From positions 11,120,501 to 11,184,500 of the forward strand of contig CM076944.1 in the NCBI GenBank assembly GCA_039566865.1: 64,000 bases of DNA. The letters are read 5' to 3'. This stretch comes from Aurelia coerulea (Eukaryota > Cnidaria > Scyphozoa > Semaeostomeae > Ulmaridae). The notes under the pieces are model-generated. The model was given only the letters and a program-made list of their open reading frames with translations, did not search any database and was not told where the DNA came from. The stretch's first letter is position 1. Every line of letters starts with the position of its first letter. Shown in pieces: positions 21,879 through 32,743 of this stretch. The translations under genes and the position numbers were made by a program.

Positions 21879-22420
21879 GCATAGGTTCCAAATCTTTAAA
21901 AAGCCTGGTGTAAAATTCAGTTACTTATTTCTTTGAACTGAATGATTTCAAAGAAACTCCAGCTATTTCTCTGTAATTCTACCGTTGGACTTTTGTGAAA
22001 TCTTCAATATTTTCAGAATTAGAGTGTTTTTCTTCTTTTTCAAGAATTCAAGAAAAATTTTCAAAAAAACTTAAAACCATCGTAGTTTCTAAACTGTTTG
22101 AAGCAACATGAAGTAATTTCAAAGAAAACCATAGTTGATGGATGTCTACAATATGGTATCAAGCAAAAGGCTGTCACTTTTCTGGTTTATGATTTAGAAA
22201 TTTGATGACGTCACACCCTCAAATGAGTTGAAATGTAACATACGCTGAAATTTAAAAAAATATTGATGATTTCTGAAAAGTCCAACGGTAGAATTAAAGA
22301 TAAGTAACTAAATTTTGTTTCAAGCCACTCAGTCAGAAGAAATAGATCACAGAATTTTACACCCACCTTTTTAAGTCGAATTAAAGATTTGGAAGCTATG
22401 CTTGATTTTTGTGAATTTAC
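21866..22420. repeat. Imperfect inverted repeat, arms of about 150 bp
   Basis: The left arm 21866-22015 (TTGAGCATAGGTTCCAAATC ... AATTCTACCGTTGGACTTTT) is repeated inverted at about 22255-22415. The arms differ at many sites. The loop is about 240 bp. It could be a MITE end pair or a long foldback; no target duplication found. Confidence 0.7.
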
Positions 22421-22429
22421 AATAATGTT

Positions 22430-23017
22430 GATGAAATACAGGGAGTCCAAAAACATGTGCGCTGTTTGAGTGACTTCTGCGGAGCAGCCATAAATCTAAT
22501 TTTCCTGTTTATACGATTCCTGACAGAAGAGACTTCAAACCAAAGGTTGGCACCGAATTTGAGTAAATCTGATCACTAGTTGCTGATTTATGGAGCAAGA
22601 AAGCCAAAATTATTGGCTGCCTCAAAACCAGAGGATTCATAATTTTTCATTGCGTTAAATCAACGAAATTGATTGAAAAAAACATACCTAGCCCTGTTTT
22701 ATGATGCTTATAAGTGAGACAGATAGCCATACATATTTGACACAGTTAGGGTTGCTAGTAATGGAAATGTGCAACACAAGTGTTTCAGGCCATGTCATGC
22801 GTCCATCAGATATCTTGCTTCTCAAAAGCAATAAAATCGTTTTAGATTAACACTATTGCGTTCAGCATGCTGCTTGGTCGATATTATTGAAGAATATCGT
22901 CATTAATTACTCCCAAATGCGTTTTCTGGCAAAACTGTAAAGTTTAAGTTCATTTAATGTTAAAATTCAAGTTATAAGGTTAAGTACAGAGATAAAATCC
23001 TCTGGTTTTGAAGCAAC
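22430..23017. mobile_element. Small DNA-element remnants
   Basis: Near 22437 the word ACAGGGAGTCCAAAAACATG resembles ACAGGGTGTCCCAAAAAAC (minus strand, 26697), a Tc1/mariner-like terminal sequence. At 22618-22640 and 22990-23010 an inverted pair GCxTCAAAACCAGAGGATT bounds a 400-bp segment that ends just before the RT of the next LINE. No gene is present. Confidence 0.5.
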
Positions 23018-23102
23018 CAGTGATTGTGACTTTCATTCAATTTTATTCAATTTCCATTTTATTTCGGTCCTGCCAACGGTGTAAAGTTTATTTGAGAAAG
23101 TC

Positions 23103-24365
23103 TTGTATGGCGGCCAACTATACCAATATTTGGATGAAAATAAGTTGCTCTACTTGCACCAGTCTGGTTTCCAATCATTACACTCTTGTGTTACATGTCT
23201 GCTCAAGAGCACTAATGATTGGTACACAGACATCGATAGGAGCAATGTTAATGCGGTCGTTTTCGTCGACCTGAAAAAAGCCTTCGACAAAGTAGACCAT
23301 GATACCCTGTTGGAAAAGTTATTCCATTACGGCATAAGGGGTCTTGAACTTGAGTGGTTCAAATCTTATCTAAGTGGGAGAAAACAATGCTGTAAGGTCA
23401 ATGAGTACATATCAAATATTGAAAATATTCGGTATGGAGTTCCCCAGGGATCTCGCTTGGGACCACTTCTCTTTCTAATGTATATAAATGGCCTGCCACT
23501 TTCACTTGACAATGCCAAGGTTACTATGTATGCGGATGATGCCAGCATATCTTATTCCTCTAAATCAGTCGATGCAATTAATTCAGCAATTCACGATGAT
23601 TTGACCAATCTTAAATTATGGTTAGGAGGTAACAAGTTGTCTTTAAACGTTGCGAAAACTCAAGCCATGCTTATCGGTAGTAGAGTAAAACTCCAGAATA
23701 TTTCAAACACTGATGGCATTAGCCCTAAGTTTGTTATTGGTGATGAAGTTGTGCCGATGATGAACGATGCTAAGTATCTCGGAGTACAGATCGACAAAAC
23801 ATTAAGTTGGAAGGAACATATTAACATTATTGCTTCGAAGATTTCACGAGGGATAGGGATGCTGAGATATGCAAAGAGGTACGTTCCACTCAGTACGGTA
23901 AAAACCATGTACAGAAGTATAGTCGAACCCTATCAACGATATTGTTGCACAGTATGGGGGTGTTGCACAGAGGCAGACCTAAAAAGACTGCAAATTCTTC
24001 AAAATCGCGCTGCCCGCATTGTGACAAATAGTGCTTATGGTGCACATTCCTTACCTCTAATTAAAGGTTTGAACTGGCTAACAGTTAGAGAGCTGATCAG
24101 ATTTGAGACAGCAACTACTGTTTTCAAATCTGTGAATAAACTCTACCCAGATTATATGGCCCAAATTTTTCAAAGACAGCGTGAACAGGCAGTAACGACG
24201 CTAAGAAACACCGAAACTGACTTGAAACTTCCTTTGTTTGGAACAAACAACGGACAAAAGTCATTTGCATATCGAGGGGCGACCGTTTGGAATGGTCTTT
24301 ATCACCAAATCAAGCTGTCTCCCTCGCTATCAAGTTTCAAATTAAAACTAAAGGAAGATTTTTAA
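23103..24365 (+). CDS. LINE reverse transcriptase, intact 420-residue frame
   Basis: Blocks in order: LHQSGFQSLHSCVTCLL, NAVVFVDLKKAFDKVDH, YGVPQGSRLGPLLFLMYING, catalytic YADD at about 23528-23539, LSLNVAKTQAMLIGS, AKYLGVQIDKTLSWKEH and the C-terminal GATVWNGL. This covers RT palm to thumb without a stop. One in-frame TAA at about 23084 separates it from the upstream fingers (FISVLPTV...). No endonuclease remains, so it cannot act alone, but the frame is the best preserved RT in the window, implying a young insertion. The protein would act in the nucleus on element RNA. Confidence 0.85.
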   Translation: MYGGQLYQYLDENKLLYLHQSGFQSLHSCVTCLLKSTNDWYTDIDRSNVNAVVFVDLKKAFDKVDHDTLLEKLFHYGIRGLELEWFKSYLSGRKQCCKVNEYISNIENIRYGVPQGSRLGPLLFLMYINGLPLSLDNAKVTMYADDASISYSSKSVDAINSAIHDDLTNLKLWLGGNKLSLNVAKTQAMLIGSRVKLQNISNTDGISPKFVIGDEVVPMMNDAKYLGVQIDKTLSWKEHINIIASKISRGIGMLRYAKRYVPLSTVKTMYRSIVEPYQRYCCTVWGCCTEADLKRLQILQNRAARIVTNSAYGAHSLPLIKGLNWLTVRELIRFETATTVFKSVNKLYPDYMAQIFQRQREQAVTTLRNTETDLKLPLFGTNNGQKSFAYRGATVWNGLYHQIKLSPSLSSFKLKLKEDF

Positions 24366-24429
24366 CAACCAATTTCACACACTTCCTTGCATATTGACCA
24401 AATGCAGTCCCACATTAGACGTCAGGCTA

Positions 24430-26203
24430 CAATCTTGGCCAAAATACTTGGGACAAATCATAAAATTGCACTACTTCGGTCTTTGATTACGTGCCCCCCG
24501 CTCCCCCCTTCTCAAAGTTGCTTGAATCAAACGCCTTTCGACCTTCTCAACATTGAAGTAGGGGGAAGGGGGGGTTAGGAGACTCTAAACGTATGTTTTC
24601 TCCTCGATATTTTAGGAAACATCATGAAGACACTGAAATTTGCCTGCGTCCCAGCTTCTTTTGGCCAGGATTGTCTGAAAATGATTGTTAACAAATAATA
24701 CCTCATAGCTGGAGAACCCATAGAGATTTCTGTGTGAAATTTTAACACCGTCATCCCCAACACAAGAAGTGAGTTCTCAGCTATCTATGCCGAAATAGGC
24801 GTTGTTCGTCAAATTCGCTGAGCACCTTCTTAAAAATGGGCGTGGCAAAATTGCTGCAATTTTCACTCACATAAAGATTCCCTTATAAAAAGTGACATAC
24901 ATTCGGATTCTGAGCTTTCTTCCGCTATCGTAAGATTGTGTACTCCGCTGCTCTTTGAACATGACTTATCATTGCAAGAAAGCTTTTGGGCTCATTGTTT
25001 GAGGTCCGGTTTCTTGTGAATTCTTCGGTTCTCACAACGGCGCTCCACAGAAAAATGCCCCATAATTTTGGGATAAGTCACGCTTTTTTGGAAAATTCGT
25101 CTGATTCCACATTTTAACATCAAAGTCTTCCTATTCATGCAAAAAAACCAAGTAAAAATTGCCCGGAAGGTGGAAATGTCACGGCGCTCCAAAATTAAAA
25201 AACTTAAAATAAACAGTTCCGGATAAGTTTCTTTTGAACTCTATTGAGAACCGTCAGAAATCATATTTCACGAAAATATCGATGCAAATACTGCTATAGG
25301 CTAATAAAGCTCATTTGTCTCATTAAAATGAGACAAAATTTGTTAGAATAGGGCAAACGTTGCCGACGTTATTAATGTTTAAAGTAGGGAGCGGCGTTGA
25401 CAAATTTGATCCCTTTCTCAATTTTCCAGACATTGCAAATCCGCCTTGCTGCTATGCAACAGGTATATTCTTCTTCAACAAAAAGTTGTGGATTACAATT
25501 CATCGGGCACAATAGACCATTCAATGCCGTCCAGGGTGAATGCAAGTTTGGTGGAGCGAATTTAATCTCATTGAAAATGAATGAATAGTTAGAGAATTGG
25601 CTAACGGTACATTTGAAAATAAGACAATTGCACTGCGGAGGCGCAGAATTTGCACTGATTCAAAAGGAACTTTGTTTTCAGTTCTCTTTGATAACTGTGA
25701 TGTTTTCAGGCCAAAATCATTGCCAGGTTTCGTGCACAAGAGGAGTTTCGCTGAACGTCATGGGAAAATTTTGCATAATTTGATGACGTCATAGTTCTGA
25801 TGGATGAACCAGTAACAATGAAAACATTAACATCTGAAGTACTCTGGAGTTAAGCCCACAGTTAGTGGCTGTCCATTCATAGTGAAAGAAATTGTCTGAT
25901 ACAAGTAGATTTGGATTCATAGAAACATATATGATAGGTAGTGAAAGCAATTTTTCAGACAATCTTGGCCAAAATACTTGGGACAAATCATAAAATTGCA
26001 CTACTTCGGTCTTTGATTACGTGCCCCCCGCTCCCCCCTTCTCAAAGTTGCTTGAATCAAACGCCTTTCGACCTTCTCAACATTGAAGTAGGGGGAAGGG
26101 GGGGTTAGGAGACTCTAAACGTATGTTTTCTCCTCGATATTTTAGGAAACATCATGAAGACACTGAAATTTGCCTGCGTCCCAGCTTCTTTTGGCCAGGA
26201 TTG
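24430..26203. mobile_element. Composite insertion: two identical 244-bp MITEs around 1.3 kb
   Basis: Copies at 24430-24673 and 25960-26203 are direct repeats with no difference I can find. Each begins CAATCTTGGCCAAAA and ends with an inverted GGCCAGGATTG. Outer flanks are TA. The 1286-bp middle begins TCTGAAAATGATTG and ends CAATTTTTCAGA, so it has its own short inverted ends. No ORF in the middle is convincing. The third copy at 34135-34380 is diverged. Confidence 0.85.
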
Positions 26204-26206
26204 TAG

Positions 26207-26535
26207 ATTGCTGTCAACCAGCCATCATTCTAGTCACGGCAAGTCTCTTACCTGAAGTGTAATGTGGGATAGGCTATAAATTTTCTTTCTGTAGCAATGT
26301 AATCTTCTTTTTCGTTTCGATAGGACTAATTAAAAAATAGGTTTACTTTTGAAATTCATCTGAAAATGTAATATGTAGTATTAGGTAGTTACTTATTAAT
26401 TGATTTATTGTTATTATTATTATTTTGTTTTTGTTTTTCTATTTTAACAGGGCACATTGTAAAACAGTTTTTATTAATAACTGAATGTTTTCACCCTGTA
26501 TAAAGAATTTAAAATGAAATGAAATGAAATGAAAT
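26207..26535 (+). other. LINE 3' UTR, distal part
   Basis: The 3' UTR resumes after the TA at 26205 and runs through GGGCACATTGTAAAACAG to the repeat tail AAATGAAATGAAATG. The same GGGCA...tail layout is found in the copy ending at 29945. Confidence 0.7.
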
Positions 26536-28389
26536 TCTCAATAAACCAGCAACCACTTGTCAGATTTACACAAACTCGGAGCCAAACTCTAGGTTGAAAT
26601 CTCTCCTATCCACAAATCTGAAAACAGGAAGGTTAGATTTAAGGCTCCTCCTTCCCAGTAGCCATTCAAACGGCGCACATGTTTTTTGGGACACCCTGTA
26701 GAGACTATTATTTTCGAACAGACCCAAATTTGCCGCCGACAGTATGAAATTATATGCAAATATGAGAGAGGAAAAATTCCAACAAAAACTCAAACTTTTA
26801 ATTAAAGAACTTGAAAATGTTCCGAAGAGCGAACGAAAAAAGATGTTAGATGTCTCGAACGATTCCTAAGGGTGCGGTTTATTTTGAAAAATTTCATCTG
26901 CAGACCTAATGTTCTTATCAACCCTCTCTTTCACGAACAATCAATATATTTCACGGCAAGACTACTTTCTTGCACAGCAAAATCACTTCTTTCACGGCAA
27001 ACTCAATATCTCTTATGGCAACTCTCTTTCTTTCACGGCACACTTTTCTCTCTCTGCAAGATAACATGTATTGCTTGATAATAGGCACACCCATGACCAG
27101 TAGGAGCGAACCCAGACGGACTGGACCAAATGAGAACGACCATTCCCTTGCAGATAACTTTGCTTCTTGCAAAGGTGGCACAAAAGTTTCACTCTAAAGA
27201 AGATAAGACCAATACGATCATCAGTGGCAGAGCCAAGGAGGAAAATAGGGAAATGACCCCCCCCCCCCTAAACACCTAAATTTTCTCTGTGGCCAGTCAT
27301 CCAATTCGCTAAAGAACGCTCAAGTTATTGTTGTAAGGTAAAGGAGAGATATTCGGGAATTTTTTGCGTGATTGTAGCTCGTATTTTTAAGGTTTCTCAA
27401 TGGGACTTATTCCAGAGCATTTCTGGTAAAATCTCAACGGAGTGATCGATTTCAGATTCATGAAACGAATGCATAAAATAAGTCTCTACGTTCTTCTTTA
27501 TAATCAAATTTTGATGAATTTTTCAAAATATTCACTTTTTTAGGGTCACCCGGTATAACCGCAGGGTCAGTTAGCGCCCTCACTCGTCGCACGTCGTAAA
27601 TTTAAGCTTTGTGGTACCTATATAAAAATGACAAAGGTCGAATGGTCAGCCAGGCTTGAAATACTATTTCGTGGAAAAATACAAAATTGACAGAATTTAG
27701 CTACTGCTGAAAGAAAATACATTGTGTAGTAATTCATTTCTTTAAAGGTTGTGGCAATGTAAGAGGTAACAAATTGAAAAGCAGCATATCGCTGCATCGT
27801 ATCCTAGCATTTTTTCGTGTAAGAAAGTCTACATTTGATCTTTAACCGCATGCGTACTGACGTAAAACCATGTTATGGTTCATTTTGAGAAAAATGAGTG
27901 ACATAATATGATGCAGCAGGTATTTTTATGTATATTTAGCATTTTTTGCTATTTTTAAAAGTAATTTATAATCAATTTTAGACAAAAATCGCTCTTTTTT
28001 TCGTATAAAATAAATAAATGCTGACATCAGCAAAAATATTAGCGTTACAAAGCAAAAATTTCAAAATAAGAATTACAAGGATATAATCCCTCTATGTTTC
28101 AAGTATCACATCGATATGTTTTATCAATTTGGAGATACAACGTGACAAAGTACATGTGGTTTTACACCCAAATTAGCAACATTTGCTGACGTCAGCACTT
28201 AATCACGTGACATAAACAAAAACAAATCACATCATCTTGTTTGCCTTATCATTTTTGTTACTTGTGCCAAGTTTCAAGTCTCTAGCACTTACGATTCTAT
28301 GAAAAACCAGGGGGGGCACTTTGTGCCCCCCCCCCTAGTCTCCCCATTAACTTACAGAAAATTAGTTGCAAAAAGATAAATGAACTTAC
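26536..28389. other. Mixed repeats; possible short coding end at 26741-26869
   Basis: Near 26655-26700 is a TC1-like end (ACAGGGTGTCCCAAAAAAC on minus). A plus frame at 26741-26869 reads MKLYANMREEKFQQKLK and LENVPKSERKKMLD, lysine-rich, unknown. At 26935-27050 a degenerate TTTCACGGCA repeat occurs about five times. CAGTGGCAGAGCCAAGGAGG (27222) looks like a hAT-type left end, with C and G runs at 27258 and 28310-28340. The remainder is AT-rich without genes. Confidence 0.45.
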
Positions 28390-28757
28390 TGAAAAGCCAT
28401 AGCCTGCTCGTAAAGTACAAACAGTACATCTTTCTCGAGTTCTCGGAAAACTTCGATCAAGTGCTCTTTATGCAGAAGGCGTGCATTTTGTAAGATAGGG
28501 TTAAAATTGGTCGCCATATTTTTTTTATTTGCATCTTTCAGCGAGTTTATTGTTGTCTTAAGTCTCTCCTTCTTGAACTGAAGTTGTCTAAAATTGATGT
28601 CATGCTGGATGACCTGTCCAAATACTGTTATCCTTGAGAAGGAGTAATCAAAATAGGCCCCAATGGTCCCTTCTAGCGTATCTCCGTCAAATCCAGCAAC
28701 TTCGATAAGACATTTGAAGCCAAGTAGTAAATCATCTCTTTTCTCTAATGCTTGAAC
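28390..28757 (-). CDS. Host gene internal exon (about 122 codons)
   Basis: This is the longest clean exon in the window. On the minus strand a T-rich acceptor (TTTTTTTTCTCCAAG) precedes 28757, and the donor CA|GTAAGTT follows 28390. The 368-nt exon is open from phase 0 and reads VQALEKRDDLLLGFKCLIE, GDTLEGTIGAYFDYSF, TVFGQVIQHDINFRQLQFK, a charged helix KKERLKTTINSLKDANKK, and ELEKDVLFVLYEQAMAF. Long amphipathic helices suggest an intracellular helical protein. I do not recognise the family. Phase 0 at its start is compatible with the first coding exon at 44367-44549. Confidence 0.72.
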
Positions 28758-28920
28758 CTTGGAGAAAAAAAATTGTCATAGGGTCATTCATTAATTTTCT
28801 GCTAATTAGAGTACTACCATGATTAGAGTAATTAAGAGTACTGATTATTATAGCTTGTAGAAAACCTGGACTTCCTTACTAGTGAGGTTCTTAAATCAAT
28901 AATATATATGTAAAGCCAGT

Positions 28921-29310
28921 TTTTATCAACCCTATCCTGACTGGGCTTTTTGAGCTACTAGAAGACTGGGGGGGGGGACTCATTCAGCCCCCTCTCTAAA
29001 ATCGCCATTCCTTCGCTAAATAATACGAAACTTATCATGCAGGTAGCCCTGCTTATGATCTATCATTTTGCACAAAAATAATTTTAAAAATAGATATGAC
29101 GTCATAATTATTCAAGACCAGCTTTTTTCACATCTTTATATTTTACTAAGATTGATTCATGAAACCAAATAATGCCAATCAAATTATTGTTAGAAGGAGA
29201 AAATATACTTATAAAGTGAAAAATTTGATTTTCGCACATCGAAGATGGCGGATAAAGAGATTAAAAAATCTTGTTTTTCTGAAGAACGATAAATGCAGCC
29301 ATAATATAGC
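28921..29310. mobile_element. piggyBac-like MITE fragment (ACCCTATCCTGACTGGG family)
   Basis: The left end AACCCTATCCTGACTGGGC and the following TTTGAGCTACTAGAAGACTG, G-run and TCATTCAGCCCCCTCTCTAA also occur at 46180-46590, where a 390-bp stretch aligns. Related ends occur at 41091, 44602 and 52038. The right end is not identified. A hairpin CAGACCACTT...AAGTGGTCTG is at 29311-29345. Confidence 0.65.
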
Positions 29311-29439
29311 CTGTGTTCCAGACCACTTGGAAAGGAAAGTGGTCTGTGTAACCAACCGCTAATCTGTGTTCAGAAATTTTCTTCAAAATATGAAGAAAAA
29401 TTAGTATATACAGCTAATAATTCGCATAATAACTATTTG

Positions 29440-29945
29440 TTTTGTTATCAGAGGGAAAAGCCTGTCTCATTCGAAGAACTCACATTACAATACAAAGAAT
29501 AGGAAATTTCAATGTCTGCTAATCCTATTGACTTCACCAGAAATTCGCTCTGCTCATCATATAGCCTTCGCGATACGGGGACCGACCTGAAGTTGCCGAT
29601 GAAAAGGTCAGCAAATGGCCAGAGATGTTTCTCTTACAGAGGTGCAAAACTATGGAATAGTCTGTCAGCCGAGTCAAAACAGGCAACCTCTCTGTATAGT
29701 TTTAAGAAAACTATTTAGAAACATGCACTTTTCTTTCTTTCGTTTCATTGTAATTTTGACCATTATTGTACATAGATTAAAAATATTGTAAATAAGGTTT
29801 TATAGTTTTATTTAATTAATAGCTTTTATTTTGTACCGTTGTACCTTAGATTGTGATTAATGTTTTTATTGGAGGGCACCTTGAAAATCAACTCGTTGAA
29901 GGGCAACCTTCCTTAAAAGAATTAAAATGAAAAAAGAAATGAAAT
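29440..29945 (+). mobile_element. LINE 3' end (same family as 23018-26535)
   Basis: The plus frame from 29512 encodes only the RT C-terminus: LRDTGTDLKLPMKRSANG, SYRGAKLWNSL and LYSFKKTI, stop at 29716. The 3' UTR contains GGAGGGCACC and ends in AAATGAAAAAAGAAATG at about 29945. It is a strongly 5'-truncated copy. Confidence 0.78.
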
Positions 29946-30309
29946 TGTGCCTCTGGACTGAAATTTTTTGAAAATCTTCAATTCCCTTCTATCGAATGAT
30001 ACTTTTGTGAAGGGTGGTAAACCGTCATAAAGGGCCTAAATCTGAGATTTCAAATTTCCCGGTTGGTTTTTGGCTCCATTTAGTTGGTTTAGAGCGTGTC
30101 ACGTGTCAATTTTGTTAGCCAGTAAGGATTTAGTGCCTATCTTCCCTGCTGCTGGTTATAGGAATTTTCCTGTTTGTGCTTGCAGAATTGATCTTTATTT
30201 GTTGCTGATTATATGACATTCCAAGAGAACTGCCCTGTTTGTGCTTACAATATTATCATAATTTGTTGCTGATTAAAGGAACTTTTCAAGAGAACTTTCC
30301 TGTTTGTGC

Positions 30310-30756
30310 CCCAAGGGAGTACTACCGTATATTTAGGATAAGGGTGCTCAGGCTGGGGTACAACAGCAACACATCAACCCAAAAAATTCTGTCATGAAAA
30401 TAGAGCCAAAAAGATATTTTTCTGACCTTACGTACCGAAAATTTATGAAGACAGTATGTCAATCTGCAGAAAAGTGCCCTCACTGATAAGATCTCTCAGA
30501 ATGTATTTGGAAATCTAAGCCTTTTCTATTTTAGTTCTGTTACTTGATTTTAATTTTGTTTGTAAATTATATTTTCCCCAATTTTTTACTTGTTTTGAGA
30601 CCCAAAAAAGTAAGCCAGAATTTCAGCAACCCAAAAAAGTAACTGTACAAATTATTGACCCACAAAAATGACCCTTGCCCAAATTTTAGACTCAAAAGAG
30701 TAACCTGTGCACTTCTATCCTGAATATACCAGAGTACCCCCCCCTCCCTCTCTGGG
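30310..30756. mobile_element. MITE with 8-bp target duplication
   Basis: A 447-bp element with imperfect inverted ends (CCCAAGGGAGTACTACCGTA versus CCCAGAGAGGGAGGGG...TACTCTGGTA). It is flanked by GTTTGTGC at 30302-30309 and 30757-30764. The surrounding unit normally holds GTTTGTGC once (see 30175), so the duplication is real. The interior carries CCCAAAAAAGTAA repeats. An 8-bp target fits hAT or a related class. Confidence 0.78.
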
Positions 30757-30899
30757 GTTTGTGCTTGCATTATTATCATATAATTTCTTACAAAGGAGAG
30801 GGACTTCCTTCCACAACAGCCAATCTTCTTGCAAGATCAATTGTAATGCAATTTTGATTACCCTCAGTTTCACTGTTGCCAATGAGCTGGTGGGGTTCC

Positions 30900-31361
30900 C
30901 AGGAACGCCGGAGAGGGGGGGCGCGGGGGGGCAAGCGCCCCTCCTGCCCTTTCCTAACGGGGGCAAGGGGGGCAAAAGTGCCCTTTCAATGAAAAACAAT
31001 AATTTACTTTGAAACTTGATAGAAAAGCCGCCATAGCTTCATTCCCTAATCAGAAACACACCAGTAACGAAAAATGACTGGCAATTGCAACTTCAAAATA
31101 AGCAATATGCGATTATATGCGATTCGGAATGAGGACATGTGGAGAAATAGCCGAACAATTTTGTGAAAGAACATTATTAATGTTCGTTAAAACGTTTTTG
31201 ATAGCATTTTAAGCCAATCTAAAGGGTGTGGTCACAAAAATTTTCCCGGGGGAGTACCCCCGGACCCCCTAATTTTCAGGCTCGCTTTGCTCGCCTTCGG
31301 TCTCGATTGCCCTTACGTTCCTAGTCGCCCCCCTTGCCCTACCATCGCTCCGGCGTCCCTG
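30900..31361. mobile_element. hAT-type MITE with exact 8-bp duplication
   Basis: A 462-bp element with ends CAGGAACGCCGGAG and, inverted, CAGGGACGCCGGAG, flanked by GGGGTTCC at 30892-30899 and 31362-31369. The paralogous site at 15716-15725 (GGTGGGGTTCCTTATGCTTA) is empty, which confirms the ends. The interior is GC-rich and contains TTTTCCCGGGGGAGTACCCCCGG and a GCTCGC-TTTGC-TCGCC stretch shared with copies near 35.1 and 33.2 kb. Confidence 0.88.
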
Positions 31362-31760
31362 GGGGTTCCTTCTGCTTAAAAAAAGGAAAACGCGAGCAAT
31401 GGGCATTCCCGTGACGTGGGGCTTGAGCTTAACTCGATGACCTTTTCATTGAGGACTAAACATGCCTGGCAACTGTTCTCCTCAAATGATTCCATAACAT
31501 CTAGATCACTGACATAGTGCTTGCCAGATCTTTAACAAATGTCAACATACTATTTCACTGATATGTCAAATTTGAAACAAAAATAATTGAAAACAATTTG
31601 CGGCCTACAATTTGTAAAAATAGGAATTTTCTTCGTTATATTTTTGCAACTGTATTTTATCTATGCAGTAACAGGCGTTTTCTGATATTCTTGAAAGAAG
31701 GGCGTTTCCAGGCCAAAAAGAGTGTGGTCCCAAAAAAATGTCCAAGGGCTGCGCCCAGTG

Positions 31761-32315
31761 GTGTTGAGCTGGGGGGCTCAGGTGGCTCAGCCCCCCTAGT
31801 TATTTTTTCCGTAATTTTTGGGGGGGGCTTTAGCTCCCCTAGTTATACTTAAGAAATGTTGATTTTCTTAATTTGTGTATTATGACAAAAATGACAGAAC
31901 AAGGTAATGTTATATTCTTTTAAAGAAGACATCCTGGTTTTGGTTTGCACCAAGATGAAATCTTCAATGACTGTCAAGCTCTTATCTTCCTTGATGTTTA
32001 TAAGCATAAGTGGGCCCCCTGTACATCTATGGGGTGCCGTGCCACTAATGTTACATCAGAATGGCTTCAGAAACACAAAAGTGCAAATGATAATAGAACA
32101 AGGAAGTGCAAACAGACTTCATAAGTGGCAAGGCGATGGGGGTATGGGGTGCCCCCCATGTGTTTCGAAAAATGGTCCTCGATATTCCTTTAACACTGAA
32201 GAGAAATGGCTGGGTATAGGTTCGGTGAGAATTTGTCCTTAAAATGCCAAATGCTAGAAGGAGATTACATAATTGAACTGTAACATCATTTGGAAATCGC
32301 AGCTTGATGAGAAAT
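31761..32315. other. Repeat-derived, no gene
   Basis: Begins with the GC-rich end typical of the hAT-type family (GAGCTGGGGGGCTCAGGTGG) and continues into AT-rich sequence. The open frames at 31907-32242 (plus) and 32051-32368 (minus) overlap each other and lack support. Confidence 0.4.
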
Positions 32316-32743
32316 CTTAGGGCGAGTACAAGGACAAAAAACATCATGTTCATTGACTCATATTTCATATCAATAAGTTAGAAAATTGACAAGTCCATGT
32401 TATAATTAGAGTGACATAAATCAAGTGACATAAATCAAGTGGCTAAGCCATATTAAATTAGAACGTTTCTATTCCCAATTCTCACTAGCTTGTATCTATT
32501 TCAGTATTTTAAATCGTTACTCCACCCGGTCAACTTGCTGAGGATGGACCTAGGAAGGTTCGAAACGCTCTAATTTAATATGGCTTAGCCACTTGATTTA
32601 TGTCACTTGATTTATGTCACTTGATTTATGTCACTTGATTTATTTCACTCTAATTATAACATGGACTTGTCAATTTTCTAACTTATTGATATGAAATATG
32701 AGTCAATGAACATGATGTTTTTTGTCGTCGTACTCGCCCTAAG
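32316..32743. repeat. Large inverted repeat with a hammerhead-like loop
   Basis: The left arm 32316-32470 (starting CTTAGGGCGAGTAC) matches the right arm 32561-32743 inverted (ending GTACTCGCCCTAAG). The arms share TCAATAAGTTAGAAAATTG and a 14-bp tandem unit GTGACATAAATCAA, two copies on the left and four on the right. The 90-bp loop contains CTGAGGA at 32538, a 6-bp stem GGACCT/AGGTTC with loop AGGA, then GAAAC at 32562, the core layout of a hammerhead ribozyme. Flanking stems I and III are not obvious. Such arrangements occur in Penelope-like and retrozyme repeats. Confidence 0.85.

Larger units (their letters stand above)
23018..26535 (+). mobile_element. CR1-like LINE, 5'-truncated, ending in an ATGAA tail
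   Basis: The RT starts abruptly near 23040 (FISVLPTV) and the element ends in (AATG)n-type repeats at 26510-26534. The 3' UTR is split by a 1.8-kb composite insertion at 24430-26203 with TA on both sides (24428-24429 and 26204-26205). Related copies with the same tail are at 29440, 41830 (minus) and 43200. Confidence 0.83.
29946..31760. repeat. Second copy of the hAT-type non-autonomous repeat, with two MITEs inserted
   Basis: From about 30160 this region follows 15390-16105 and 16889-16990 of the copy in the SWIM-YqaJ gene: TTTCCTGTTTGTGCTTGCA units, CCACAACAGCCAATCTTC, GAGCTGGTGGGGTTCC, GCAACTGTTC, then AGGCGTTTTC...AGAAGGGCGTTTCCAG. Two younger elements split it at 30310-30756 and 30900-31361. 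Left and right ends of this copy are not defined. Confidence 0.7.

Noticed and set aside
30707..31012. Proline/glycine-rich frames on both strands
   Set aside because: They cover the GC-rich ends of two MITEs and have no domain.
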